DNA from: Neolewinella xylanilytica
GTDB lineage: Bacteria > Bacteroidota > Bacteroidia > Chitinophagales > Saprospiraceae
Direction of reading: 5' to 3'
Assembly: GCF_002934605.1 (NCBI RefSeq)
Contig: NZ_PTJC01000006.1
Coordinates: 992,001 to 1,056,000, forward strand
Length of the DNA: 64,000 nucleotides
Shown here: one piece after another, positions 43,883 through 53,105 of the stretch
Position numbering within the stretch: the first letter of the stretch is position 1
How the letters are laid out: each line of letters opens with the position of its first letter
Notes under the pieces: model-generated
What the model saw: the letters and a program-made list of their open reading frames with translations, nothing else
Told to the model about the DNA's origin: nothing
Database searches by the model: none
Position numbers and translations under genes: made by a program

Positions 43883-44072
43883 GGGCGATGACGGACGAGC
43901 CTGGACCAAGTACATGGGCCTGGGCGCGCAACTGATCGCCACGATCGGGATCAGCGTAGCCATCGGTCTGTACCTCGACGGTCAATTCGGGACCAATCCC
44001 TGGATCACCGTGGCCATGAGCCTCCTCGGCGTGGTCGGCGGGCTCTGGGTCAGTATTAAAGATCTGCTCTGA
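43863..44072 (+). CDS. atpZ: AtpZ/AtpI-family small membrane protein
   Basis: A 69-residue protein with two membrane spans (about residues 22-39 and 46-64), matching AtpZ/AtpI: YMGLGAQLIATIGISVAIGL, LDGQFGTNPWITV and a final VGGLWVSIKDLL. In other bacteria such proteins are linked to assembly or metal supply of the F1Fo ATP synthase. The GTG start overlaps the bactofilin gene; the first ATG would remove part of the conserved head. No atp operon gene follows: the next gene is convergent pxpC, overlapping by 17 bases. Confidence 0.8.
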   Translation: MPPSKPKGDDGRAWTKYMGLGAQLIATIGISVAIGLYLDGQFGTNPWITVAMSLLGVVGGLWVSIKDLL

Positions 44073-44910
44073 AGCGCAGGGCTTCCCCCGGCCGCAATTG
44101 AAAGGCCGGAGATAGGTTACCTACCACCAAGAGTACCCTCGGATAGCCGCCAATCGTTTGTGCGTCCGGTCCGAGGAGAATGGGACCGGAAGGGGTGAAC
44201 TGAACGGTGCCGGGTAAGACCGGACCACTGAGTAGGGTGGGTACATCGCCGGAGGGCGAGTCGTCGCCTTCCAGGCGAATTCCCTGCCGGTTGCTGTCCC
44301 GGCCCACTTTAAAAGACTGGTGCATCAGCCAATGCTGTCGTTCCCGGCTCAGGAGTTCCCACTCCGGGCCGGGAACGGTGCGTAGGTGCACGAGCTTTGC
44401 CTTCGTGCCTTCCGGCTGCCCCTCCGATTGCCTCGGCGGCACGGGGGAAGCGGACCCTACGCTCCAGGAATAGCCGCTAACGATAGCCGCCGCGCCCGGT
44501 AGCCCCCTTTCCACACTTCCCAAAACCGTCGGCAGTTCCCAATTACCCCGGATGCCGACGTAGGCCCGACATCCCGCCCGGGAGAATCCACCCGCCAGTA
44601 TTCCTTGGCCACGGATCGAAAGGACCGATTCACGCCGTACCGGCCGATCGTCCATTCGCCAGTCCACCTCGGCACCCGTCAGGGCGATCTGGCCTTCCCC
44701 TTCCCATTTCCATTTTCCGCCGGCGAGGGTGACCTCCAGGCAGCAGTGATCCGGTTGCTGGTCGAGTAGGCGGTTGGCGAACGCAGCGGAATCTCGATCT
44801 GCCGCCCCCCCTCCGGCGATTCCCCGGGCACGGTGGCCGGGCCGTCCGCGATCTACGAAAAGCGCGCCGGTGCCGCTTCCGAGGCAGGTGATGGTCAGTC
44901 GTTGGGCCAT
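44056..44910 (-). CDS. pxpC: 5-oxoprolinase subunit C
   Basis: PxpC (biotin-dependent carboxyltransferase-like, KipA/AHS2 family) works with PxpA and PxpB in ATP-driven hydrolysis of 5-oxoproline to glutamate. The 284-residue protein shows the family features near the start (DRGRPGHRARGIAGGGAADR), then CLEVTLAGGKW, GCRAYVGIRGNW, and SGPILLGPDAQTIGGYPRV near the end. It overlaps pxpB by 16 bases. Confidence 0.85.
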   Translation of the reverse strand: MAQRLTITCLGSGTGALFVDRGRPGHRARGIAGGGAADRDSAAFANRLLDQQPDHCCLEVTLAGGKWKWEGEGQIALTGAEVDWRMDDRPVRRESVLSIRGQGILAGGFSRAGCRAYVGIRGNWELPTVLGSVERGLPGAAAIVSGYSWSVGSASPVPPRQSEGQPEGTKAKLVHLRTVPGPEWELLSRERQHWLMHQSFKVGRDSNRQGIRLEGDDSPSGDVPTLLSGPVLPGTVQFTPSGPILLGPDAQTIGGYPRVLLVVGNLSPAFQLRPGEALRFRADL

Positions 44911-45572
44911 GCGTCCGAAATGATCAGCTGTTCCAGCTGGTCGGCGTCGACCGCGTGGAAGGTAACCAGGTCACCGGTTTGAAAGCGGGTGCGGCCGGCC
45001 TTGTCAAGGAGGGGCAGCGGGCAGTAACCGATAAGTTGCCAGCCACCGGGGGAGTCCACCGGGTAAATACCCGTCTGCGTTCCGGCCAGACCGACCGACC
45101 CGGCCGGTACGCTACGCCGCGGGTCGTCCCGCCTGGCCACGGCGATCCGGGGGTCGAGCTCCCCCATAAAGGCAAAGCCGGGCCGGTAACCGATCAGGTA
45201 CACCCGGTATGGTATTCGGGTATGCAGCCGCACGACTTCCGCTTCGGATAGGTCGGAAGCAGCGCCTACATCCGCCAGGTCGGGTCCGTACTCCCCCCCG
45301 TAGCAGACCGGTATGCGGTGAGCGGAACCAACCGTATCCGGCTGCTCGCTTACTCGCAGCGCGTACAGCCGCTCCCGCCAGCGGTCCGCGGGGCCATCAA
45401 AGCGGACCAGCAGGGAAGCGTAGGACGGAATGCACTCCGCCACACCATCGAGCCGGCCGAGGGTAGCGGCGTAGGACATCACACCCCGGTGGATGGCGGG
45501 GTCGATGCGCTGTTCCCATTCCAGCAGCAGGGCTTCCGGGCCGAAATCCTTTATGGAGCGGGGGGTGCGCAC
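44895..45572 (-). CDS. pxpB: 5-oxoprolinase subunit B
   Basis: The KipI/AHS1-family partner of PxpC. The 225-residue protein shows the family blocks IPSYASLLVRFDG, HRIPVCYGGEYGPDL, YLIGYRPGFAFMGELD and the GSVGLAGTQTGIYPVDSPGG stretch. The start is GTG. The third subunit, PxpA (LamB/YcsF), is not nearby, so it is either elsewhere or missing. Confidence 0.85.
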   Translation of the reverse strand: MRTPRSIKDFGPEALLLEWEQRIDPAIHRGVMSYAATLGRLDGVAECIPSYASLLVRFDGPADRWRERLYALRVSEQPDTVGSAHRIPVCYGGEYGPDLADVGAASDLSEAEVVRLHTRIPYRVYLIGYRPGFAFMGELDPRIAVARRDDPRRSVPAGSVGLAGTQTGIYPVDSPGGWQLIGYCPLPLLDKAGRTRFQTGDLVTFHAVDADQLEQLIISDAWPND

Positions 45573-45638
45573 CTCGGCAAGGTAGCCTAATTGCCCAAAA
45601 CGTCGTACTTTCCAGCCGGATTAAACCGGCACGCTCCG

Positions 45639-45977
45639 ATGGCAAAAGAAAAAACCGATGATGACCTCAAACGCTACTATTCCATCGGGGAAGTGGCGAA
45701 GAAATTAGGCGTCAATACGTCACTGATCCGCTTTTGGGAAAACGAATTCGGCCACATCAAGCCGAATAAAAACAGCCGCGGCGACCGCCGTTTCACGAAG
45801 GAAAACATCGCCCAGCTGCAGCAGGTCTATCACCTGGTTCGCGATCGCGGTTTCACCCTCGAAGGGGCCCGCAAGGAAATCGCGAACGCCGACGCGCCCG
45901 GCGCGGAAAAGCAACAGATCATCACCCGCCTCACCGAAATACGTCGCCGGCTCGAACTGCTTCGCGACCCGGCTTAA
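45639..45977 (+). CDS. MerR-family transcriptional regulator
   Basis: A 112-residue protein with an N-terminal MerR-type winged helix (YYSIGEVAKKLGVNTSLIRF, WENEF, and the wing RGDRRFTKENIAQL) and a short C-terminal coiled coil for dimerisation (ITRLTEIRRRLELL). There are no cysteines for metal binding, so the signal is unknown. I use the ATG at 45639. It is divergent from pxpBC and is followed 9 bases later by the acyltransferase gene. Confidence 0.88.
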   Translation: MAKEKTDDDLKRYYSIGEVAKKLGVNTSLIRFWENEFGHIKPNKNSRGDRRFTKENIAQLQQVYHLVRDRGFTLEGARKEIANADAPGAEKQQIITRLTEIRRRLELLRDPA

Positions 45978-45986
45978 TTTATCGTA

Positions 45987-46925
45987 TTGCCGTTGGCCTA
46001 CCTGCTGTATTATCTCGTTTTTATCCCGCTCAGTTACCTGCCGTGGTCCGTCATGTACGGGGTGTCCGCCGCCCTCGAATGGCTGAACTGGCACCTCGTT
46101 GGGTACCGCAAAGCCGTGGTGGTGGATAATATCCGGCGTTCGTTTCCGGCTTATACGGAGCGGGAAGTGACGCGGTTGGCGCGTGATTATTACGGTTTCT
46201 TCTTCGACAGCGTCGCCGAGAGCGTTAAGCTCTTTAGCATGAGCGAGGGGGCGGCGGTGCGCAGGTGCAGGGTCGTCAATCCCGAAGTGGTGGATCACCT
46301 CCGTGTTGCGGGCCGAAGCTTCATTGCTTACGGCGCCCACTTCAGCAATTGGGAGATAGCAGCGCTTTCTTTCCAACCTCAGTTTGCCGGATTCCAAGTC
46401 ATGGGCATCTACAGCCCGCTGAACAACGCGGTGCTCGATCGGCTATTTCGCGTCAATCGGGGACGTACGGGAACCCAGCTCGTTTCCCGGCGGGTGGTGC
46501 AGGAGTACTTCGATACCCACGATGGAACGCCCACCGTCGAGTTTTTCGTCGCCGATCAGTCGCCGAGCAATGCGCGTTGGCAAAAGCTCCACTGGACCGA
46601 GTTTTTAGGCCGTACCACGGCCTTTCTCGCCGGGCCGGAGCGGTATGCGGTGCGCCATGATCGCCCGGTCTACTACATGAATCTGCGCCGGCAGGGTAGG
46701 GGGTATTACACGGCAAAGCTGATTCCCATCACGGATGAGCCCCGGGAAACCGAGCCGGGATTCATTACGGAATGCTTTGCCCGCCGGTTGGAGCACGAAA
46801 TCCGTCGCGACCCCGCCACCTGGTTGTGGAGCCACCGCCGCTGGAAGCGCGGAGTACCCGACCGGGTGGCGGAGTTGCTACGGACGAAGGATCACCTACC
46901 TCCCGAATACGATCCGGAAGGGTAA
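45987..46925 (+). CDS. LpxL/HtrB-type lysophospholipid acyltransferase
   Basis: A 312-residue membrane-associated acyltransferase of the HtrB family, which adds secondary acyl chains to lipid A. The N-terminal hydrophobic helix (LAYLLYYLVFIPLSYLPW) is followed by the catalytic H(x)4(D/E) motif AHFSNWE and the conserved FFVADQSPS segment, with a C-terminal WLWSHRRWK. The start is a TTG directly after merR; no ATG lies near. The exact acyl donor is not visible. Confidence 0.88.
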   Translation: MPLAYLLYYLVFIPLSYLPWSVMYGVSAALEWLNWHLVGYRKAVVVDNIRRSFPAYTEREVTRLARDYYGFFFDSVAESVKLFSMSEGAAVRRCRVVNPEVVDHLRVAGRSFIAYGAHFSNWEIAALSFQPQFAGFQVMGIYSPLNNAVLDRLFRVNRGRTGTQLVSRRVVQEYFDTHDGTPTVEFFVADQSPSNARWQKLHWTEFLGRTTAFLAGPERYAVRHDRPVYYMNLRRQGRGYYTAKLIPITDEPRETEPGFITECFARRLEHEIRRDPATWLWSHRRWKRGVPDRVAELLRTKDHLPPEYDPEG

Positions 46926-46940
46926 CTGCCGTAAGGCCGG

Positions 46941-48521
46941 CTACTGAGTTACGGCGGTCTTCGGTCCGGCCGAGAGGATGCCCTCGTCAGCTTGGTCGGC
47001 GAAGTTCGCGAAGTTATTGTGGAAAAGCTGAGCCAGTCGTTGGGCGGCTTTGTCGTATTCCGCTTCGTTGCGCCAGGTATCCCGCGGGTTCAACATGGCA
47101 TTAGGAACGTCCGGACAGCTCACGGGACGTTGCAGGCCGAAGACCGGATCGGCGACGTACGGTACGTCGTCCAATGCGCCGGTCAGGGCAGCTTTGATCA
47201 TGGCACGGGTAAAGGCCAACTCGATCCGGGAACCTTCTCCGTAGGCTCCGCCGGTCCATCCGGTGTTGATAAGCCAGACATTGATGGGTTCGCCTTCCTG
47301 CTCCGATTCTTTCAGCTTGCTGCCGAGCATGTCCGCGTAATGCGTCGGGTGAAGGGGAATGAAGGGGGCACCGAAGCAGGCCGAGAAAGTTACCTGGGGC
47401 TCGGTAATGCCCGCCTCCGTACCCGCAATCTTGGCCGTATAGCCACTGATGAACTGGTACATGGCCTGTTCGGCGGTCAGCTTGCTGATAGGGGGAAGGA
47501 CGCCGAAGGCATCACAGGTGAGAAAGAAGATGTTGCGTGGCAGATCGCCACGGCTGTTGTACATGATGTTATCGATGTGATAGATCGGATAACTCACGCG
47601 GGTATTCTGGGTGATGCTGTCGTCTTCGTAGTCCGGCGTGTGGCCATCCTCCTTCAGGCCGATATTTTCCAATAGGGCACCGAATTTAATGGCCCGGTAG
47701 ATCTGCGGCTCTTTTGATTCGCTGAGGTCGATAACCTTGGCGTAGCAACCGCCCTCGAGGTTGAAGACGTTGGCCTGGCTCCAGCCGTGCTCGTCGTCGC
47801 CAATCAGCCGGCGATCGGGGTCGTTACTCAGCGTGGTTTTGCCCGTACCGGAAAGACCGAAGAATAGCGCGGTATCCCCCTTCGTACCAACGTTGGCGGA
47901 ACAGTGCATGCTCAGGACGTTGCGGCGAGTGGGCAGCACGTAGTTCAGTACCGAGAAGATTCCCTTCTTTATTTCCCCGGTATAGGCGGTTCCGCCGATG
48001 AGGATGGTTTTCTCGGTAAAGTTGATGATGCTGAAGTTGTCCTGGCGGGTGCCGTGTACGGCGGGGTCGGCGGTGACGCCGGGGAAAGCGTAAATGGTCC
48101 ACTCGTCCGATATCAGATTTGTGATCCGCTCGTCGTCCGGCCGAAGAAACATGTTATAGGCAAACATATTCTGCCACGGATATTCGGTGAATACCCGGAT
48201 GTTGATCCGGTACTTGCGGCTGGCGCAGGCGTAGGCATCGCGTACGTAGACTTCTTCCAGTCCTCCGGCGTATGCAAGGGTCTTTTCAAGCAGGCCGGCA
48301 AAAGCTTCCGGCGCAATGGGCTTGTTAATCTTGCCCCAGTCGACGGTATCGCGGGTAATATCGTCTTCAACGATGTAGCGATCCTGGGGGGAGCGACCGG
48401 TATACTTACCGGTATTGATAATCAGTGCACCGGTGTCGCTGAGGTGGCCTTGTCCTTTGGTGATGGTATCTTCTACCAGGGCGGCTACCTTCAGGTTCTC
48501 GCGCAGATTGTGGTGTTGCAT
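46941..48521 (-). CDS. pckA: Phosphoenolpyruvate carboxykinase (ATP)
   Basis: PckA converts oxaloacetate and ATP to phosphoenolpyruvate, CO2 and ADP, the first step of gluconeogenesis. The 526-residue length is standard. It has the P-loop GLSGTGKTTLS, the following DDEHGW, and SGYTAKIAGTEAGITEPQ. The gene is convergent with the acyltransferase and lies 44 bases downstream of the SDR gene of the xylan cluster. Confidence 0.95.
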   Translation of the reverse strand: MQHHNLRENLKVAALVEDTITKGQGHLSDTGALIINTGKYTGRSPQDRYIVEDDITRDTVDWGKINKPIAPEAFAGLLEKTLAYAGGLEEVYVRDAYACASRKYRINIRVFTEYPWQNMFAYNMFLRPDDERITNLISDEWTIYAFPGVTADPAVHGTRQDNFSIINFTEKTILIGGTAYTGEIKKGIFSVLNYVLPTRRNVLSMHCSANVGTKGDTALFFGLSGTGKTTLSNDPDRRLIGDDEHGWSQANVFNLEGGCYAKVIDLSESKEPQIYRAIKFGALLENIGLKEDGHTPDYEDDSITQNTRVSYPIYHIDNIMYNSRGDLPRNIFFLTCDAFGVLPPISKLTAEQAMYQFISGYTAKIAGTEAGITEPQVTFSACFGAPFIPLHPTHYADMLGSKLKESEQEGEPINVWLINTGWTGGAYGEGSRIELAFTRAMIKAALTGALDDVPYVADPVFGLQRPVSCPDVPNAMLNPRDTWRNEAEYDKAAQRLAQLFHNNFANFADQADEGILSAGPKTAVTQ

Positions 48522-48565
48522 GAACGCAAAGCTTTGGTTAGGGGCGGTAAGTTACAGCTTGCCGC

Positions 48566-49384
48566 TCAGACCCCTGAGAAAGCGCTGAATCCGCCATCCA
48601 CCGGCACTACGATGCCGGTGACGAAACTGCTGGCATCGGCGCAGAGGTAGACCAGGGTCGACATGAGTTCTTCCGCCTCGCCGAAGCGGTTCATGGGGGT
48701 GTTGGTGAGGATGGTCTGCCCCCTTGCCGTGAGCGTGTCGTCTTCGTTCAGCAGTAGCCGCCGGTTTTGCTCGCCGATGAAAAATCCCGGAGCAATAGCG
48801 TTCACGCGAATCTTACCATTGTACTTCCGGGCCATTTCCACGGCCAGCCAACGCGTAAAATTGTCGATACCGGCTTTGGCGGCACTGTAGCCCACCACTC
48901 GGGTAATGGCGCGGTCGGCGGCCATGCTACTGATGTTGACGATGCTGCCCGAGCCTCCGTTTTCGGTGAGCATTTTACCGAAAATCAGGCTGGGGATGAC
49001 CGTACCGTCCAGATTTAGTTTACTCACTCCGGCAAAATCTTCCATCTGTAGGTCGAAAAAGGTCTGGTCCGGACCGATCGTTGCTCCGGGGCGGTTGCCG
49101 CCCGCGGCATTGACCAGGATATCCAGCTTTCCCCATTCCTTGCGTAGCTCATCGGCGGCGTCCCGAAGTGAGGCCGCATCCGTGACATCACCCCGCAACA
49201 GCAGGATGTTTTCCGGATCTCCCCCCAATTCCTCCTTGGCGCTGGTAAGATTTTCGGGATTGCGGCTGAGTAAGGCAACGCGGGCTCCGGAGGCGAGTAG
49301 TCCCCGGGCCATAGCCGTTCCAAGGGCGCCGGTTCCTCCGGTGAGTAGTGCGTTTTTACCGGTTAGATTAAAAAGCTCGGACAT
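48566..49384 (-). CDS. SDR oxidoreductase, possible D-mannonate oxidoreductase
   Basis: A 272-residue NAD(P)-dependent short-chain dehydrogenase. The cofactor motif is TGGTGALG, with NAAGG, the catalytic Ser in NISSMA and YSAAK, plus the C-terminal VDGGFSAFSGV. The overall pattern resembles the SDR-type fructuronate reductases (D-mannonate oxidoreductases) of Bacteroidota and Thermotoga, which act in hexuronate catabolism. This would fit a cluster that degrades glucuronoxylan. The substrate is an inference. Confidence 0.75.
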   Translation of the reverse strand: MSELFNLTGKNALLTGGTGALGTAMARGLLASGARVALLSRNPENLTSAKEELGGDPENILLLRGDVTDAASLRDAADELRKEWGKLDILVNAAGGNRPGATIGPDQTFFDLQMEDFAGVSKLNLDGTVIPSLIFGKMLTENGGSGSIVNISSMAADRAITRVVGYSAAKAGIDNFTRWLAVEMARKYNGKIRVNAIAPGFFIGEQNRRLLLNEDDTLTARGQTILTNTPMNRFGEAEELMSTLVYLCADASSFVTGIVVPVDGGFSAFSGV

Positions 49385-49415
49385 GCTAAGGTTATAATGG
49401 ACTTAGAAAGTGGTA

Positions 49416-50429
49416 TCATTCCCCGCCGGGGTATGGATGGAGCGTACGGATGGTTCCGTCCTCCTGATGGTGAATCTCCGCCATTTTGACGGATCGTAGA
49501 TGCGTGACGCCTCCGGAAAGTACGGAATCGTGGTAGAACAAGTAATATTTACCCGCCACCGCGCAAATGGAATGGTGGGTGGTCCATCCTATGACGGGTT
49601 CCATGATTCTCCCGCGGTAGGTAAAAGGACCATAGGGAGAATCACCGGTAGCGTAACAGATGTAATGCGTATCGCCCGTGGAGTAGGAAAAATAATATTT
49701 CCCGGCGTGGCGGTGCATCCACGCCGCCTCGAAGAAGCGACGGTCATTATCGGAAGCCACGAGCACGTTGCCCTCCTCGTCGAGGATCTCGATCTCCCTG
49801 GGTTTCTCGGCAAACTCGAGCAAGTCATCTCGCAAGCGGGCGACGAGCGGTCCGAGAGCGGGTGTGTTCCCCGTAGGTTCGGCATGGCTGGGGTCGTAGT
49901 TGTTCTGGCGATATTCCTGCAGCTGGCCTCCCCATAAGCCGCCGAAGTACATATAATATGCACCATCTTCATCGGCATAGACCGCCGGATCGATGGAGTA
50001 ACTACCCTTTATAGCTTCCGGGCGCGGGGTAAAGGGACCTTCGGGCCGATCGCCAGTAGCGACACCGATACGAAAGCGCCCTTCCTGATCGCGGGCGGGG
50101 AAGTAGAAGTAATAGGTACCGTTCTTTTCGGCTGCATCGGGAGCCCACATTTGACGGGAGGCCCAGGGGACGTCGTTGACGTGCAGCGCAACCCCGTGAT
50201 CCGTGGTTTTTCCGAAGGGCTCGTCCATCGACAGCACGTGGTAATCCTCCATCCCGAAGTGATCGCCGTTATCGTTAAAGGGAATGCCGGCGTCTATGTC
50301 GTGGGAAGGGTAGATGTAAATCTTGCCGTTAAAGACGTGAGCCGAAGGGTCCGCGGTGTAAATATGAGATACTAATGGCTGGGAAAGGGCGGCTGCTTTG
50401 AGCTGCTCGTAATCGGGTTCTTGGTCCAT
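49416..50429 (-). CDS. Glycoside hydrolase family 43 protein
   Basis: A 337-residue five-bladed beta-propeller GH43 enzyme, usually a beta-xylosidase or alpha-L-arabinofuranosidase. The first Asp (general base) is in YTADPSAHVFNGKIYIYPSH, the second in YSIDPAVYADEDG, and the acid Glu in FEAAWMHRHAGKYYFSYS. There is no signal peptide from the chosen ATG at 50429, so it should act in the cytoplasm on imported xylo-oligosaccharides. It lies between the GPH symporter and the SDR gene. Confidence 0.88.
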   Translation of the reverse strand: MDQEPDYEQLKAAALSQPLVSHIYTADPSAHVFNGKIYIYPSHDIDAGIPFNDNGDHFGMEDYHVLSMDEPFGKTTDHGVALHVNDVPWASRQMWAPDAAEKNGTYYFYFPARDQEGRFRIGVATGDRPEGPFTPRPEAIKGSYSIDPAVYADEDGAYYMYFGGLWGGQLQEYRQNNYDPSHAEPTGNTPALGPLVARLRDDLLEFAEKPREIEILDEEGNVLVASDNDRRFFEAAWMHRHAGKYYFSYSTGDTHYICYATGDSPYGPFTYRGRIMEPVIGWTTHHSICAVAGKYYLFYHDSVLSGGVTHLRSVKMAEIHHQEDGTIRTLHPYPGGE

Positions 50430-50470
50430 AATAGAAAGTGTGTAGTTCGGAAGAAAAGCTAAAGAGGGGA

Positions 50471-51949
50471 TCACCCCAGGTTTTTCGCACGGCTAACCAA
50501 CAGGTCCTGCTCGATGTTGGTCTCCATCTCCTTATTAATCTCGTAAAAAAACAAGAGCCCGCACCCGATGAGGAAGGGAATCGAAGCGTAAAGGCTGATC
50601 AGTAGGCGGATGCCCAGGACGGTGTCCGAAGATTGTGATGGCAACCCCGCTTCATATCCGTAGAAGGACAGGAGCATCGCTACCAAGGCTCCGCCGATGG
50701 CCAGGCCTACTTTCAGGCCGAAGATCATTGCGGAGAAGATGATACCCGTTGCGCGACGGTTATTTTTCCATTCCGAGTAGTCCGCTACATCGGCGATCAT
50801 GGCCCACAGCAACGGTACCGTGACCCCATACGCCAGGCCGTGGCCTACCTGTGCCAGGAAAACCAGTTCCACGGCATCAGGGGGGAACACCAGGTAAACC
50901 AGCAGAAAGAGGGTAGATATAAAAAGAAAGATGCCGAAGACGTTCCGCTTACCAAAGCGGTCGGCCAGCGCTTTACTGAAAAAGATACCGATGATCTGGC
51001 AGATGATACTGGTCGCGTTGTACAAGCTGAAGGCCGACGTAGCCGGATCCTCCGGCCAGCGGAATTCCGTAAGCCCCATCCCGGTTAGCGTATTGTTGAG
51101 GCCATCAATGAAGCCGTTGAAGCCGACGTTCTCCAGGAAAGCCGCCAGGGCCGGTTCGTTCATGTATTCGGAAAAGTAGTAGACGTAGGATCCCCCCTTG
51201 AGGGCCAGCGCCACGAATACGAGGGTAGTCAGCACCAGCATAATGACCCAGGGGCGATTGCGGGCCAGATCCCTGAGGTCGTCCTTTACGCTCGACTCCT
51301 GTTCGGGGCGGGGAACGACCCGTTCCTTCGTGGTGAGGAAGGTAATCAGCAGCATCACTACTCCGGCGGCGGCCAGGATTGTCATGGTGCGTTCGAAGCC
51401 AATGGCCTTGTCCCCGTCACCCAGGATCAGCACGATAGGCAACACCAGTACCTGAATGATGAACTGGGCGATCATGACCGCCACGAAACGGTAGCTGGAC
51501 AGGCTGTTCCGTTCCGACATACTCCCGGTCAGCACCCCGCTAAGGGCACTGTAGGGTAGGTTGTTGGCCGAGTAGATCATCACCAGCAAGAGGTAGGTGA
51601 CGCCGGCATAAATCAGTTTGCCGGTGGGCGCGAAATCCGGCGTCGCGAAAGTGAGCATGACGATCGCTCCGAAGGGAATCGCCGTCCAGAGAATCCACGG
51701 GCGGAATTTACCCCACCGGGTCCGGGTACGATCGGCGATGGCACCCATAATCGGCGTAAACACCGCGCCTCCGAGGATGCCTGCCCAGAAGATGATGAAT
51801 GCAGCCCATCCAGCCGGAATGCCGTAAACGTCGGTGTAGAAAAATGCGATGAAGGTGACCAGCGTCTGAAAAATCAGGTTAGCTGCGAGGTCACCGAGCG
51901 CGTAACCGATCTTTTCGGTTACGGATAAGCGGAAGTTTTCTAATGACAT
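50471..51949 (-). CDS. GPH-type MFS sugar symporter
   Basis: A 492-residue transporter with about twelve membrane spans, of the glycoside-pentoside-hexuronide:cation symporter type. The N-terminus KIGYALGDLAANLIFQTLVTF matches the family, and the first cytoplasmic loop has the GAIADRTRTRWGKFRPWIL stretch. It probably imports xylose, xylobiose or related glycosides. It sits 16 bases after the GH10 gene and precedes GH43, consistent with import of products made outside. Confidence 0.9.
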   Translation of the reverse strand: MSLENFRLSVTEKIGYALGDLAANLIFQTLVTFIAFFYTDVYGIPAGWAAFIIFWAGILGGAVFTPIMGAIADRTRTRWGKFRPWILWTAIPFGAIVMLTFATPDFAPTGKLIYAGVTYLLLVMIYSANNLPYSALSGVLTGSMSERNSLSSYRFVAVMIAQFIIQVLVLPIVLILGDGDKAIGFERTMTILAAAGVVMLLITFLTTKERVVPRPEQESSVKDDLRDLARNRPWVIMLVLTTLVFVALALKGGSYVYYFSEYMNEPALAAFLENVGFNGFIDGLNNTLTGMGLTEFRWPEDPATSAFSLYNATSIICQIIGIFFSKALADRFGKRNVFGIFLFISTLFLLVYLVFPPDAVELVFLAQVGHGLAYGVTVPLLWAMIADVADYSEWKNNRRATGIIFSAMIFGLKVGLAIGGALVAMLLSFYGYEAGLPSQSSDTVLGIRLLISLYASIPFLIGCGLLFFYEINKEMETNIEQDLLVSRAKNLG

Positions 51950-51965
51950 GAATGGGACCTTAAGA

Positions 51966-53105
51966 TTATTGCTTCAGTGCTACGACTGCCCCGTAGGCTT
52001 CCTTGGGCATCGAGGCCCGGTCGAATAGTAAGGGATAATTGGTGCGGCCGCGAATGGGCCAGTTGTTAAGCCAGCTTTGTGCGTCGTTGATCCCCCACAG
52101 GGTTACCCGGGTGATGGCATCGTCGTGCTTTAGGAAGAGACGGAATAAGTCAGCGTAGCGTTCGGCGATTTTCGTGGACACGGAATCCGGCAGCCCGGCG
52201 GCATAGGGGTTCATTGCCTCGCTGCCTTCAAAATTTTGATTTACGTCGGCGCCCTCCAGATCCCAGGGGTTGGGCAGGGTAGTTAGGTCGAGCTCGGTAA
52301 TCATCACCTTGGCACCGGTGGCGGCGTAGGCCTCGATGCTGGCTTCCACTTCCTCGATGGGCGGGCCGTTCAGGTTGTAGTGTCCCTGCATGCCTACTCC
52401 GTCGATACGCAGTCCGTTTTCCTTGAGCAGATTGACGATCCGGACGGCACCGGTGCGCTTTTGGGGGTTATTGAGGTTATAGTCATTGTAGTACAACTCC
52501 GCGTCCGGGGCTGCCTCGGCCGCTATGCGGTAGGCATCCAAGATGTACTGTTCGCCCAGCAAGCGGTAGAAGATCGATTCCCGGTAACTGCCGTCCTCAT
52601 TGAGCGCTTCATTGAGTACGTCCCAGCCATCTATCCGTCCGGCGTAGCGCCCGGCTACGGCCCGAATGTGCTCCTCCATATATTGCCGCAATTGCTCGGG
52701 GTCGGTGGTCTCGTTTACGTATGCCGGTGCCTGGGAGTGCCACACGAGCGTGTGCCCGATGATCCACTTGTCCTGCTCCTCCCCAAGCGCAACATAGGCA
52801 TCCGCCGCCTCCCAGGTGAAGGAATCGGGGCCGGGCTGGATGTTTTCCCATTTCATGATATTCTCCGGCGTAATAGAGGTAAATTCCGATTCCAGCAGCC
52901 GCAGGGCCGCAGTATCCTGACCCATGATCTGCCCGCGATTGATCGCGGCGCCGATGTAAAAGTTATCCGCGTACAGGGCCCCAAGCGAAGGCGCCTCTTC
53001 CGCATCCGTTGGTTGCTGTTCGCCGGCAGAAGTAGGGCTGCCGCACTGGAATAGACCCAGGCATGCTAGCCAGAAGACAGTTGAAACACGAATAGTCAGG
53101 ATCAT
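51966..53105 (-). CDS. GH10 endo-1,4-beta-xylanase, lipoprotein
   Basis: A 379-residue xylan-degrading enzyme. The N-terminal signal (VFWLACLGLFQC) ends in a lipobox with Cys21, so the mature enzyme is probably membrane-anchored, possibly surface-exposed. The (beta/alpha)8 GH10 domain has ENIMKWENIQP, HTLVWHSQ, the acid/base Glu166 in WDVLNEALNE and the nucleophile Glu271 in ITELDLTT. It heads the operon GH10-MFS-GH43-SDR. Confidence 0.93.
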   Translation of the reverse strand: MILTIRVSTVFWLACLGLFQCGSPTSAGEQQPTDAEEAPSLGALYADNFYIGAAINRGQIMGQDTAALRLLESEFTSITPENIMKWENIQPGPDSFTWEAADAYVALGEEQDKWIIGHTLVWHSQAPAYVNETTDPEQLRQYMEEHIRAVAGRYAGRIDGWDVLNEALNEDGSYRESIFYRLLGEQYILDAYRIAAEAAPDAELYYNDYNLNNPQKRTGAVRIVNLLKENGLRIDGVGMQGHYNLNGPPIEEVEASIEAYAATGAKVMITELDLTTLPNPWDLEGADVNQNFEGSEAMNPYAAGLPDSVSTKIAERYADLFRLFLKHDDAITRVTLWGINDAQSWLNNWPIRGRTNYPLLFDRASMPKEAYGAVVALKQ

